A DNA stretch of 64,000 nt from Vibrio cyclitrophicus (GTDB taxonomy: Bacteria; Pseudomonadota; Gammaproteobacteria; Enterobacterales; Vibrionaceae), in the NCBI GenBank assembly GCA_023206055.1, contig CP065366.1:1302001-1366000 (forward strand). The letters run 5' to 3'. The notes beneath the pieces are model-generated. The model made no database searches. It saw only the letters and a program-made list of their open reading frames with translations, and was not told the DNA's origin. Position numbers and translations under genes: made by a program. Below, piece by piece: positions 17,550 to 25,483 of the stretch (position 1 is the stretch's first letter; each line of letters opens with the position of its first letter).

Positions 17550-18175
17550 TATGCGACCTCTTTTTCTGTAGGGGATGGTTTTGTTGGAGCCTTTTCTTCT
17601 GAAGCCTGTTCTTTAGAAGATTGTTCTACTGGAGACTGATTTGTTTGAGACGGCTCTGTTACCGATTGTTCAGGTGATACGTGGACAGCCGCTGTCGCTG
17701 CATTAGTCGCATCTTGTTTAGGCTGAACACCACGGCGAATAACATCACTCAGTGATTGACCAATATGTTTCCAGTTCGCCAATGCGATAACCAAGGCGAT
17801 AACCCAGAATGTTTTGCTGATGAACAGTCCACAAAGTGACAGTGCAAACACGATCTGTACGTGAGCGCTTTTGTGCTCTTTTGCTTTATGCACTCCCAGT
17901 TCATGCAATTGCCACATGCCGTAAACACCGGCTAATACCACAGCAATGGTCACTGAGAACAAATAACCAGAGAAGTACTCCATCTGGAAGAAGTTCATCA
18001 TCATTTCATTGGGATGATTGTTGAATTGAGACATGTCGATGTCTTTAGAATGGATTGTGCCTAACGGTGCAAGAGCCCATGCACCGGCAAACATTACCGC
18101 CATAAACAGGCAGAATTTAATCAAGACCATCACAACGGCCCAGATTTTCTGGAAAATGATTTTTATAAAGTTCAT
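17549..18175 (-). CDS. Inner-membrane protein of unknown function, partner of the fusion protein
   Basis: 208 residues. Hydrophobic segments lie at ~12-38 and ~68-90, with two more at ~105-122 and ~123-140. The C-terminal 55 residues form a polar tail rich in Pro, Ser, Glu and Gln, probably unstructured and cytoplasmic. I do not recognise the family. It is the first gene of a two-gene operon with the HlyD-type protein, overlapping by one base. The arrangement resembles YibI-YibH of E. coli in principle (small membrane protein plus HlyD protein), but I see no clear sequence likeness. Confidence 0.7.
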   Translation of the reverse strand: MNFIKIIFQKIWAVVMVLIKFCLFMAVMFAGAWALAPLGTIHSKDIDMSQFNNHPNEMMMNFFQMEYFSGYLFSVTIAVVLAGVYGMWQLHELGVHKAKEHKSAHVQIVFALSLCGLFISKTFWVIALVIALANWKHIGQSLSDVIRRGVQPKQDATNAATAAVHVSPEQSVTEPSQTNQSPVEQSSKEQASEEKAPTKPSPTEKEVA

Positions 18176-18608
18176 ATCTCAACCTACATCAATAAGAAGA
18201 GAGAATTTGCAGCCTAGAAGTAACCTTTAATGACATCTTAAAAAGTAGATGTCTATTATGTGGGTAGATTAGTGCTCATAATAAACAAAAGTAACAGATG
18301 ATATTTAAAGTGATATTGCACAGTCCAGACAACCGATTCTCGGTATCAAGAAGCGAATATGCTTCTCTACAAATCAATCTTTATTATTTGTCAGCAGACG
18401 TAAATGAAATGGCGATGAAGCGTTCGAATTAATATTCGTGCGGCTTTCTAGCGACTGTTTTATTACGTGTAATACCTCGGCAATCGAGGGGCTCTTCCAT
18501 GACAATTGACATACCAAAGTAAAACATTTGTCAGTTTTCTATTTGGGCTGATGATTGATTTGTTAGCAGGATAATAGGAAGAGTTTTGACCAGTATCTAC
18601 CCAGAATT

Positions 18609-18635
18609 ACGATTTGATAATATCGTAATTACGAT
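18609..18635. promoter_or_regulatory. Cluster operator copy C, with a third half-site
   Basis: ATCGT AATT ACGAT at 18622-18635 is a perfect 14-bp palindrome. A further ACGAT at 18609-18613 gives a second, wider pairing with the same ATCGT. It is about 447 bp upstream of the unknown membrane-protein gene. Confidence 0.55.
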
Positions 18636-18744
18636 TAGTAGTTATAACTCTAAATCGGTAGGGTGATTTATTTGAAAAGGCTCATATACAGATAGAAAAC
18701 ATTGTTCATTAACTTGGTTTGGATCATAGAAGTCGATGAAAAGT

Positions 18745-18788
18745 GCTAAAAAGGCTGGCCTAAAATATTAAATAAATTAGACCAGCCT
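18745..18788 (-). terminator. Terminator of the outer-membrane barrel gene
   Basis: The stem AGGCTGG-c-CTAA pairs with TTAG-a-CCAGCCT (one mismatch), with a 13-nt AT-rich loop. The minus strand continues TTTTAGC. It lies 20 bp after the stop of the gene at 18808. Confidence 0.7.
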
Positions 18789-18807
18789 GTAGGGGGATTT
18801 TAATCGA

Positions 18808-19755
18808 TTATTTGAACGGGTTTAATGTAACAGGCGCAATAAAGAATTTCAGGTTCCAATCTGGTGCATATGGCACATACTCAGCGGGATTGGTTGTATT
18901 AACATTTGCGTCTGGTTTCATTACGTAATATTGAAGTTCTACACCCCAACGAACTGGCATTGGCCCAACCTTAAACATATCGATATAGCCTAATCCGACA
19001 GGTACAGTAAATTGGTCGGAACCATCTTTTGTCCAATCAATTTGAATATTAGGTGTCATACCAATTAACGCGGTGTTGCTGACACGATAGTTTAAGAAGT
19101 ACTGGATGTCCGCTTGATTGGTTGATTCAGTAACGCTGTCGCTCCCGCCTACATCCCACCATTGCTGAGCTAAGAAACCAACGTTCCAGCTTTCAATACT
19201 GGCTGGGTTACCTGTTTCTTTACCAAGGCGAGCGACCATTGCTGCAGGGCCGACTTGCCACTTATCTTGCGTTAAACCATCAGTACCTGTTGGCATGATC
19301 ACCGTTGGACCAACACCCCAAATCCACCCATCATCACGGTTAGGCGCTGCCAATGATAGAAAGACAGTGTCTCCCATACCGTTTGTACGTCCTTCAAAGA
19401 AATCACCGTCTTCACGATCGCCTGGTGAACTGTAGTGGTTGGCAACCAAACGGTTCACCAAGTTCCATTCACCATCCATGATAGGTACAGGCATTACTGG
19501 TTGAAAGCTGAAGCGGTTTTGCATCTCATGGTGACCATCTTCTTTTTCTAGGAAAGTATAATCATTTTGAGTAATTAGCATCCATACATCTGATACTGGG
19601 TTTGCTGATTTTTTTGCCGCTTCTTGTACTGATAATTTTTCTTGTGCACTTGCTGTTGTTGAAAGTAATGCTGCTGCAGTAATGGCAACATAAAGGAAAT
19701 TCTTTTTAATTTTAAGCATATCTATACTCTTAGTCATAACTTGTTTGGCATTCAC
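18808..19755 (-). CDS. Outer-membrane beta-barrel protein (transporter family, 'neuromedin U-like')
   Basis: 315 residues. The signal peptide is residues ~13-38 (KKNFLYVAITAAALLSTTASA), so the true start may be the internal Met at 19719; the longer start places the operator at the same distance as in sister genes. The mature protein begins with a short helix (VQEAAKKSANPVSDVW), then repeated amphipathic strands with conserved blocks FQPVMPVPIMDGEWNLVNRL, WIWGVGPTVIMPTGTD and QVGPAAMVARLG, ending in a strand. Similar proteins are annotated as putative transporters or, misleadingly, neuromedin U. Placement beside the alkylsulfatase and under the same operator suggests uptake of its substrates or products. 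Confidence 0.75.
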   Translation of the reverse strand: MNAKQVMTKSIDMLKIKKNFLYVAITAAALLSTTASAQEKLSVQEAAKKSANPVSDVWMLITQNDYTFLEKEDGHHEMQNRFSFQPVMPVPIMDGEWNLVNRLVANHYSSPGDREDGDFFEGRTNGMGDTVFLSLAAPNRDDGWIWGVGPTVIMPTGTDGLTQDKWQVGPAAMVARLGKETGNPASIESWNVGFLAQQWWDVGGSDSVTESTNQADIQYFLNYRVSNTALIGMTPNIQIDWTKDGSDQFTVPVGLGYIDMFKVGPMPVRWGVELQYYVMKPDANVNTTNPAEYVPYAPDWNLKFFIAPVTLNPFK

Positions 19756-19847
19756 TTCATCTTCACAGTCATGAAGTGTTTATTCGTTGGCGAGAAATAT
19801 AGAAGATGTGAATAATATGAATCTACGTAATATTTCGTTTTGTAATC

Positions 19848-19861
19848 ATCGCAAATACGAT
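19848..19861. promoter_or_regulatory. Cluster operator copy D: ATCGC-N4-ACGAT
   Basis: ATCGC AAAT ACGAT differs at one base from the perfect form, and lies 93 bp upstream of the barrel gene's long start, close to the spacing of copies A (99) and B (82). Confidence 0.5.
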
Positions 19862-20261
19862 AACTAATGATCTTTATTCATTAGTAGTGAGTTTTATAAA
19901 AATAAAGGGCTGCTTTTTGAACTAATGTGTTTGTCGTTCTTTAGGAAAATAGCGAGCGGAGAAAGCGTTCCTCCAAACCCCTTCATCAGGCTGAATAAGG
20001 GCTGAAGCCTAAAACGCTCGAAAATTAATAGGTTTAGTTGAAAGAACAGTGTTTTGTGAAATGCACAATTTTCAGCCTGTGCTGTGAAAAAGACAAAGAG
20101 CTTTACTGAGTAGCTGAAAGCGACTGTGAAACAGTGTCATGAAAAATGAGACAATAAGCCCTTGTTTGTTGGGTTTATTAGGTTGATAATCAATGCAAAT
20201 CAAAACGGCGATAAATGACTTGTCGATTGAGAGCAGAAAGAAAATTAATTGAAATGCTTAG

Positions 20262-20299
20262 CCCAAATAAAAAAGCTTAGCGAGCAGGGCACTAAGCTT
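20262..20299 (-). terminator. Terminator of the FadL-like gene
   Basis: The stem AAGCTTAG / CTAAGCTT (20273-20280, 20292-20299) is followed on the minus strand by TTTTTATTTGGG. It lies about 95 bp after the stop at 20394. Confidence 0.65.
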
Positions 20300-20393
20300 A
20301 TTATTTAGATAAGAGTTCCAAGTAAGTAATATAGATTTAACCAAATGACTAAGTTTAATTCTTATCTGAGTGAGTGTTATACAGGGCGGAATG

Positions 20394-21629
20394 TTACTTG
20401 AAGCGATAGTTCACTTGCATGCCAAAGAAGTGTGCGCTGTTGTCATAAGCGCCTTGAACATTGATAACTTGCCCCTTTGAGTAATTGAGCTCAGGCTCGT
20501 CCAGATCGATGTAATCGTAGTAAGCGCGCAGCTCCCAGTTCTTATTGAGCGCATAGGTGGCACCGGCGCCAATACGTTTGGTTTCGCCTACAGGAAGATC
20601 CATATATTGATGAGTTGCGTCATCTTGAGGAGAAGTCTCGTAGCTGATGCCTGTTTCTAGTCGCAAGGTTGGGGTCATTTGGTAATGAGTACCTATGGCT
20701 AGGTTCCACACATCGTCGAAGCTACGGTCGACAACTTTCACGGAGTTATCATTGATGTCTAGCGTGAGGTCTGTCCATGTTGATAGATCATACCAAGTCA
20801 CACTCCATAGCATGTCCCATTGGTCATTAACGGCGTGCACGCCGCTAATTTGGACGTGTTGAGGCATGATAAAGTCGAGCCCAACATCACGCTTGGTGTC
20901 GCGAGCTGAATGTTGAAGATCACCCTCACCGTAATGAGCAAGTTCAGAGCGGTACATAAAGCCAAAACGGTGTTGTTTGTTTGGTTGGTAAAAGGCACTA
21001 AGAGAGTAGCCAACCGTGAAATCATCCGCGTCTGCTTCGAATAAGTGCTCAGATCCAATGTCGCCAGTGCCGATAAAAGGATTCAACTCGCCGTTCGCAG
21101 TGAGGTATTCCGCATTGACAGAGACACCCAACGAAAGCTGCTCATTCACTTTGTAAGATATCGAAGGCATCAGTTGAACTGTCATGAATTCAACATTCTT
21201 TAATAAACGCTGCCCAGAAAAGTTATCACCATAATCGATTCCAGAACCACCTTGAGAAGCCAAAGCAAAACCAGCGTGAAATTTGTCGTTGATAGGGGCA
21301 ACAAAGTAGAAGCTTCCTACTGGAGCCCAACCTCCAGCATCAATGTTATTGTCAAAACGTTCTGTTGGGTCTGTGTCTGAATAGTTGATGTCTGTGTAGA
21401 GGCCTGCCAGATTGACGGTGAGTTCAGGACTTTCTAGCTGAGACATAGCAGCAGGGTTAGTCCATGCGGTTAACGCACTTTCAGCTAACGCTGCCGACCC
21501 TGCGCCTGCGGTACTTGCGTTGAGAGAACCAAGTTCAGGAAGAAGGTGAGCCGCAGCTTGTGCTGGATTTGAAATCATCGAGTTACTCGTCATCATCGCA
21601 ATAGTGATGGCAAGGTAATGTTTTTTCAT
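20394..21629 (-). CDS. FadL/OmpP1/TodX-family outer-membrane channel
   Basis: 411 residues. A signal peptide (~1-25) leads to the plug segment of the family (ASTAGAGSAALAESALTAWTNPAAM), including the NPA turn near residues 57-60, then 14 predicted beta strands ending in the C-terminal strand SAHFFGMQVNYRFK. FadL-type channels take hydrophobic molecules, such as long-chain fatty acids or hydrocarbons, across the outer membrane by lateral diffusion. It is divergent from the LysR gene at 21764, with the cluster operator between them. A role in import of alkyl chains related to the alkylsulfatase is inferred from this setting. Confidence 0.88.
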   Translation of the reverse strand: MKKHYLAITIAMMTSNSMISNPAQAAAHLLPELGSLNASTAGAGSAALAESALTAWTNPAAMSQLESPELTVNLAGLYTDINYSDTDPTERFDNNIDAGGWAPVGSFYFVAPINDKFHAGFALASQGGSGIDYGDNFSGQRLLKNVEFMTVQLMPSISYKVNEQLSLGVSVNAEYLTANGELNPFIGTGDIGSEHLFEADADDFTVGYSLSAFYQPNKQHRFGFMYRSELAHYGEGDLQHSARDTKRDVGLDFIMPQHVQISGVHAVNDQWDMLWSVTWYDLSTWTDLTLDINDNSVKVVDRSFDDVWNLAIGTHYQMTPTLRLETGISYETSPQDDATHQYMDLPVGETKRIGAGATYALNKNWELRAYYDYIDLDEPELNYSKGQVINVQGAYDNSAHFFGMQVNYRFK

Positions 21630-21710
21630 GGGGAAACCTATTGAGAAACTAGTTACGCGGGATGTTAGTGTCTCAATTTTGGACTTTAAACGAGGGATTC
21701 TTATTTCATT

Positions 21711-21728
21711 CTATCGTTTTTACGATAG
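21711..21728. promoter_or_regulatory. Cluster operator copy B, in the fadL-like/lysR divergent promoter
   Basis: CTATCGT TTTT ACGATAG is a perfect 18-bp palindrome with 7-bp arms, 82 bp upstream of the FadL-like start and 36 bp upstream of the LysR start. Placement between regulator and target is the usual site of LysR autoregulation. Confidence 0.7.
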
Positions 21729-21763
21729 CATGGTGCTCATGGTCGCCTAACGAGTAATGATAT

Positions 21764-22699
21764 ATGAGCAACGACATCCCCAACTTCAATCTACTTGCCG
21801 TGTTTTCTGCGGTGATGGAGCAGGGCAGTTTAAGTAAAGCTGCGGATCAACTCAGTACTAACCAATCGACCATCAGTACCGCATTAGCCCGCCTAAAAAA
21901 AGAGATTGGCCAGGAGCTTTTTGTCCGTAAAGGAAGAGGTGTTGCGCCTACGTCTTATGCGCAAAGCTTGTATGAACAGATCAAAGCGCCGATCAATGAA
22001 CTCAATGGTGTGTTTCAGTCGATGGCGAATTTTGATGAGCAAGCCTCCGAACGTAAGTTTGTGATTTCGGCACCTGAGCATCTGCAGTGGGTGCTGCTCA
22101 ATAGTTTTGCGGCGCTTCCCAATCAAAACTTGTCGCTAGAAGTCTTTGATCAACCAGACAGTGATGAGCGCATTTACGAAGATCTTTTGACTCAAGAGTT
22201 TGATGCGATGATCGATATTGTGGTGCCTGAACACCCAAGTATCGTCAGTGAAACACTTTATGAAGGCGAGTTTGTGATCGTGTGTCGATCTGATCACCCA
22301 CGAATCCAAGGTGAAATCAGTGAAGCTCAGTTCCTAAGTGAAAAGCATGCCGTATTAGACAGAACACGACGCAAAGTTCGCAGTTTAAATCACTACACTT
22401 CTTTGGATCTGTCCCAACGTAAAATCGTGTTTCATGGACGCTCGCTGTTCAGTAATATCTTGCTGTGTAGCCAATCCGATTACATTACTGTTGTGCCTTT
22501 ATCTATGGCCGTGCAGTTCCAAGAAAAGTTAAGTTTGCAGCTGTTCAAGCCACCCTTTGAATATCAGCCGATGTCTCACTACCTGATTTGGTTGAAGAAG
22601 CAGAACAGCGACCCCGCTCATAAATGGTTCAGAGAACAAGTCATCAGTACGTCAGATGCAATGTCGAAGGCGCTTAAAGATAGGCGCTTGCGGTTTTAA
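21764..22699 (+). CDS. LysR-family regulator, candidate controller of the alkylsulfatase cluster
   Basis: 311 residues. The N-terminal helix-turn-helix (residues ~5-65) reads LLAVFSAVMEQGSLSKAADQLSTNQSTISTALARLKKEIG; an effector-binding domain follows from ~95. It is divergent from the FadL-like gene, and a perfect palindrome between them recurs upstream of three other cluster transcripts, so it probably controls itself and all of them. SdsB, the LysR activator of sdsA in Pseudomonas, offers a precedent. The inducer might be an alkyl sulfate, alcohol or fatty acid. Confidence 0.88.
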   Translation: MSNDIPNFNLLAVFSAVMEQGSLSKAADQLSTNQSTISTALARLKKEIGQELFVRKGRGVAPTSYAQSLYEQIKAPINELNGVFQSMANFDEQASERKFVISAPEHLQWVLLNSFAALPNQNLSLEVFDQPDSDERIYEDLLTQEFDAMIDIVVPEHPSIVSETLYEGEFVIVCRSDHPRIQGEISEAQFLSEKHAVLDRTRRKVRSLNHYTSLDLSQRKIVFHGRSLFSNILLCSQSDYITVVPLSMAVQFQEKLSLQLFKPPFEYQPMSHYLIWLKKQNSDPAHKWFREQVISTSDAMSKALKDRRLRF

Positions 22700-22715
22700 T
22701 TGAGAATTTAACTAT

Positions 22716-22742
22716 AAGGGAAGCATTGGCTTCCCTTTTTTG
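22716..22742 (+). terminator. Terminator of the LysR gene
   Basis: The 9-bp stem AAGGGAAGC / GCTTCCCTT with loop ATTG runs into a T-run of seven. Confidence 0.9.
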
Positions 22743-22780
22743 TGTCGCTTAGTTGGTACTAGCTATATGTTAATAACAAA

Positions 22781-22811
22781 AAATTATCACAATGAGAATT
22801 TTTGATAATTT
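22781..22811. promoter_or_regulatory. Inverted repeat in the gloA-nemA promoter region
   Basis: Exact 9-bp arms AAATTATCA and TGATAATTT lie 13 bp apart, about 100 bp upstream of gloA. It could be an operator for the electrophile-response operon; it does not match the NemR site that I know from E. coli. Confidence 0.4.
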
Positions 22812-22913
22812 CATTTATTTGGTGTCAGTCCGTATATTAACCCTAAGAAAGAAGTGGATAACCTCCACTCACGATTATATCGGCCCACGTTGATGGGCTA
22901 AAAAGGGTGAAAT

Positions 22914-23291
22914 ATGAAATTCCTACACACAATGATTAGAGTTGCTGATCTAGATAAGTCTATTGAGTTCTACACCAAGGTATTAGGTATGAAAGAGCTT
23001 GAGCGCCATGACAATAACGATTACCGCTACACGTTAGTTTTTGTTGGTTACGAGCAAGGCGGCACAACCATCGAACTGACTCATAACTGGGATACCAACG
23101 AATACGAAATGGGTAACGCTTTTGGCCATTTAGCATTGGGTGTGGAAGATATTTACGCGGCGTGTGACAAGATTAAATCGCTGGGTGGCAATGTGACTCG
23201 CGAAGCGGGTCCAGTAAAAGGCGGTTCAACACACATCGCTTTTATCACTGACCCAGACGGCTACCAAATCGAACTGATTCAACTAGGTTAA
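22914..23291 (+). CDS. gloA: Lactoylglutathione lyase (glyoxalase I)
   Basis: 125 residues, slightly shorter than the 135 of E. coli GloA. All four metal ligands of the family are recognisable: His5 in MKFLHTMIRV, Glu in TTIELTHNW, His in GNAFGHLALGV, and Glu in YQIELIQLG. It converts the hemithioacetal of methylglyoxal and glutathione to S-lactoylglutathione in the cytoplasm. It has an AGGG ribosome site and is followed 14 bp later by nemA, a pairing also found in E. coli (nemRA-gloA), where it serves aldehyde and electrophile defence. Confidence 0.95.
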   Translation: MKFLHTMIRVADLDKSIEFYTKVLGMKELERHDNNDYRYTLVFVGYEQGGTTIELTHNWDTNEYEMGNAFGHLALGVEDIYAACDKIKSLGGNVTREAGPVKGGSTHIAFITDPDGYQIELIQLG

Positions 23292-23305
23292 TCGAGGATA
23301 TAACA

Positions 23306-24403
23306 ATGACAAACGCACTATTTCAACCAATTCAACTTGGTAACATCGAACTAAAAAACCGTATTGTTATGCCTCCGATGACTCGCTCTCGTGCAACACA
23401 ACCTGGTAATTCAGCAAACGATATGATGGCGGCTTACTACGCTCAACGCGCTTCTGCGGGTTTGATTGTGGCAGAAGGCACTCAGATTTCACCTTTGGGT
23501 CAAGGCTACGCTTGGACACCGGGTATCTACTCAGCAGAGCAAATCGCGGGTTGGAAAAAAGTAACCGATGCAGTGCATGAAAAAGAGGGCGTTATTTTCG
23601 CTCAGCTTTGGCATGTAGGTCGTGTAACACACCCAGACAACATCTGTGGTGAACAGCCAATTTCATCTTCTGCTATCAAAGCGGAAAACGTAAAAGTCTT
23701 CATTGATAACGGCACTGATGAACCAGGCTTTGTTGATGTGGTTGAACCTCGTGAAATGACCAAAGAAGACATCAAAGAAGTGGTTGAACAGTATCGCCAA
23801 GCGGCTTTGAACGCGATTGAGGCGGGCTTTGATGGCATCGAACTTCACGCAGCAAATGGCTACCTGATTAACCAATTCATTGACTCTGAAGCGAACAACC
23901 GTACCGATGAATACGGCGGTTCAACTGAAAACCGCTTACGTTTCCTCGGTGAAGTGGTTGAAGCTATGGTTGATGCGATTGGCGCTGATCGTGTTGGTGT
24001 TCGACTCGCTCCGTTTACTTCGCTAAATGGCACGGTTGATGCGACGCCTGTAGAAACTTACACAGCAGCGGCAGCATTCCTAAATCTGTACAAGATCGTT
24101 TACTTGCATATCGCAGAAGTAGACTGGGACGACGCGCCTGAAACGCCAAAAGCATTCAAAGCTGCCGTTCGTGAAGCGTTCAAAGGTGTTCTGATTTATG
24201 CAGGCAAGTACGATAGCGAACGTGGCGAGCAAGCAGTTGCTGAAGGGATAACAGACATGGTTGGCTTTGGTCGCCCGTTCGTTGCGAACCCTGATTTACC
24301 CGCTCGTATTCAAAATGGTTTTCCGCTAGCGCCGCACGATCCAAACACCTTGTTTGGTGGTGCTGAAAAAGGCCTAACTGATTACCCTGAATACGCAGGC
24401 TAA
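23306..24403 (+). CDS. nemA: Alkene reductase of the Old Yellow Enzyme family (NemA)
   Basis: 365 residues, the standard length. It is an FMN TIM barrel with N-terminal FQPIQLGNIELKNRIVMPPMTRSRA, substrate-binding pair in LHAANGYLINQF (His, Asn) and the flavin-site block NRTDEYGGSTENRLRF. The C-terminal part has GFGRPFVANPDLPARIQNG. The enzyme uses NAD(P)H to reduce activated alkenes, N-ethylmaleimide and nitro compounds. It is in an operon with gloA and ends before a strong terminator. Confidence 0.95.
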   Translation: MTNALFQPIQLGNIELKNRIVMPPMTRSRATQPGNSANDMMAAYYAQRASAGLIVAEGTQISPLGQGYAWTPGIYSAEQIAGWKKVTDAVHEKEGVIFAQLWHVGRVTHPDNICGEQPISSSAIKAENVKVFIDNGTDEPGFVDVVEPREMTKEDIKEVVEQYRQAALNAIEAGFDGIELHAANGYLINQFIDSEANNRTDEYGGSTENRLRFLGEVVEAMVDAIGADRVGVRLAPFTSLNGTVDATPVETYTAAAAFLNLYKIVYLHIAEVDWDDAPETPKAFKAAVREAFKGVLIYAGKYDSERGEQAVAEGITDMVGFGRPFVANPDLPARIQNGFPLAPHDPNTLFGGAEKGLTDYPEYAG

Positions 24404-24460
24404 AAACTGCTGCCTGAAGCAGAGTATTGAGATAGTATCTTGATCCTGTTAAGAGTTTAT

Positions 24461-24496
24461 AAAAAGCAACCTTGCAGAGTCAGGTTGCTTTTTTTG
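24461..24496 (+). terminator. Terminator of gloA-nemA
   Basis: The stem AAAGCAACCT / AGGTTGCTTT is followed by a T-run. It lies inside a possible 5' extension of the next open frame, so it argues that the EamA gene starts after it, at 24515. Confidence 0.85.
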
Positions 24497-24514
24497 TTAT
24501 TGGATCGAATAAAA

Positions 24515-25381
24515 ATGATGAACGTAAAAGCGATGCGTGGCGAGCTTTACCTCTTATGTGCCACTTTGCTGGCAGGTGTTGGGTGGATTGCCTCTAAGTT
24601 GGTGGTCATGGAAATGCCTGGGCCAGTGTTCATTGGTGTACGATTTTTCGTGGCGAGTCTGATTTTACTGCCATTCTGTATTCATCATATTCGCAAGCTA
24701 TCTCTCAAGCAGATCCTGTCGCTTTGTGGCGTTGGTCTATTGTTGTCAGCCTCATTGCAGGTATGGGTGTTTGCTGTCTCAGTGACAGAAAGTTTGTCGG
24801 AAGGGGCATTCATCATGAGCCTAGCCATGATCATTGCGCCATTTGTCTCTTGGATTCTGTTTCGAGTTAAGCCTAATCGTGCATTTTGGAAATCATTTCC
24901 TATCGCGATCATGGGTATGTTGCTGCTTACTCTCACCAACGGTTGGCACGTTGAACAAAGTCAGATCTACTTCCTATTGGCTTCAATGTTGCTCTCTGTT
25001 CATTTTGTGATGAATAAGCGCGTTATCACTAACATCAAGCCAATTGCTTCGATTTGCGTACAGCTTTTTGTGGTCGGTATCAGTGGGATGGCGTTTGCGT
25101 CTATGACTGCTCAACCGGAATTTGAAATCACCAAAACGCTCATCTTCTGGTTTATCGTGTCTGCTGTTATCGCGACTTCTATTCGTTACTTATTGCAAAC
25201 GGTAGGGCAGCACTCTGTGAACATGGAAGTGGCGGCGCTTATCATGATTCTAGAGCCAGTATGGACACTATTACTCAGTGTGAGCATGTTGGGAGAAACG
25301 GTCGAAATGCAGAAATTGTTGGGTGGGGCAGTGATTATTGGTTCACTGTTTTGCTACATCAAATGGTCACGAAGAAAATAA
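24515..25381 (+). CDS. EamA/DMT-superfamily exporter (10-helix)
   Basis: 288 residues from the ATG at 24515. An upstream in-frame start at 24440 is rejected because it would include the gloA-nemA terminator. Ten membrane helices are arranged as two EamA repeats; the first begins ELYLLCATLLAGVGWIASKLVV and the second contains ALIMILEPVWTLLLSV with the conserved ExP. Family members export small metabolites or amino acids by an unknown exchange mechanism; the substrate cannot be inferred. It ends in a convergent terminator shared with marR. Confidence 0.85.
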   Translation: MMNVKAMRGELYLLCATLLAGVGWIASKLVVMEMPGPVFIGVRFFVASLILLPFCIHHIRKLSLKQILSLCGVGLLLSASLQVWVFAVSVTESLSEGAFIMSLAMIIAPFVSWILFRVKPNRAFWKSFPIAIMGMLLLTLTNGWHVEQSQIYFLLASMLLSVHFVMNKRVITNIKPIASICVQLFVVGISGMAFASMTAQPEFEITKTLIFWFIVSAVIATSIRYLLQTVGQHSVNMEVAALIMILEPVWTLLLSVSMLGETVEMQKLLGGAVIIGSLFCYIKWSRRK

Positions 25382-25403
25382 AACCCTCGTTTAGGACGAG
25401 GGT
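25376..25403. terminator. Bidirectional terminator between the EamA and marR genes
   Basis: The stem ACCCTCGT / ACGAGGGT has a TTAGG loop. The T-run is best on the minus strand (TTTTATTTT), so it mainly serves marR; the left arm touches the EamA stop codon. Confidence 0.75.
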
Positions 25404-25440
25404 CTATTGATATCTAGTTTCTAAGTGCTTTCTTCAGCGC

Positions 25441-25480
25441 GAGCTATTGAGCTATTGAGCTATTGAGCTATTAAGTTATT
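25441..25480. repeat. Tandem 8-bp repeat (GAGCTATT x4 plus one variant)
   Basis: Four exact copies of GAGCTATT (25441-25472) and a fifth AAGTTATT end 3 bp before the marR stop codon. Similar short GAGCTA/GAGTTA runs occur at 2917-2942 and 41907-41941, also just after genes. It looks like slippage-prone spacer DNA. Confidence 0.85.
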
Positions 25481-25483
25481 GAA

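Larger units (their letters stand above)
18176..18807. other. 632-bp gene-free region upstream of the membrane-fusion operon
   Basis: No gene is visible. From right to left it holds the terminator of the barrel gene (18745-18788), a triple copy of the cluster half-site (18609-18635), a small CCTCG/CGAGG hairpin near 18475-18490, and about 430 bp of AT-rich DNA before the 18175 start codon. The distance from operator to start codon is far larger than for the other cluster genes, so the transcript may have a long leader. Confidence 0.5.
19756..20393. other. 638-bp gene-free region between the two barrel genes
   Basis: No gene is visible. It contains cluster operator copy D (19848-19861), the terminator of the FadL-like gene (20262-20299) and, at 19953-20020, a stretch with closing arms CGAGCG/CGCTCG around AGGCT/AGCCT, which might fold as RNA. 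A small ACTGT-gaa-ACAGT hairpin lies at 20123-20135. The remainder is AT-rich without clear structure. Confidence 0.45.

Noticed and set aside
24440..24514. N-terminal extension of the EamA gene
   Set aside because: It would contain the gloA-nemA terminator; the family N-terminus fits the later ATG.
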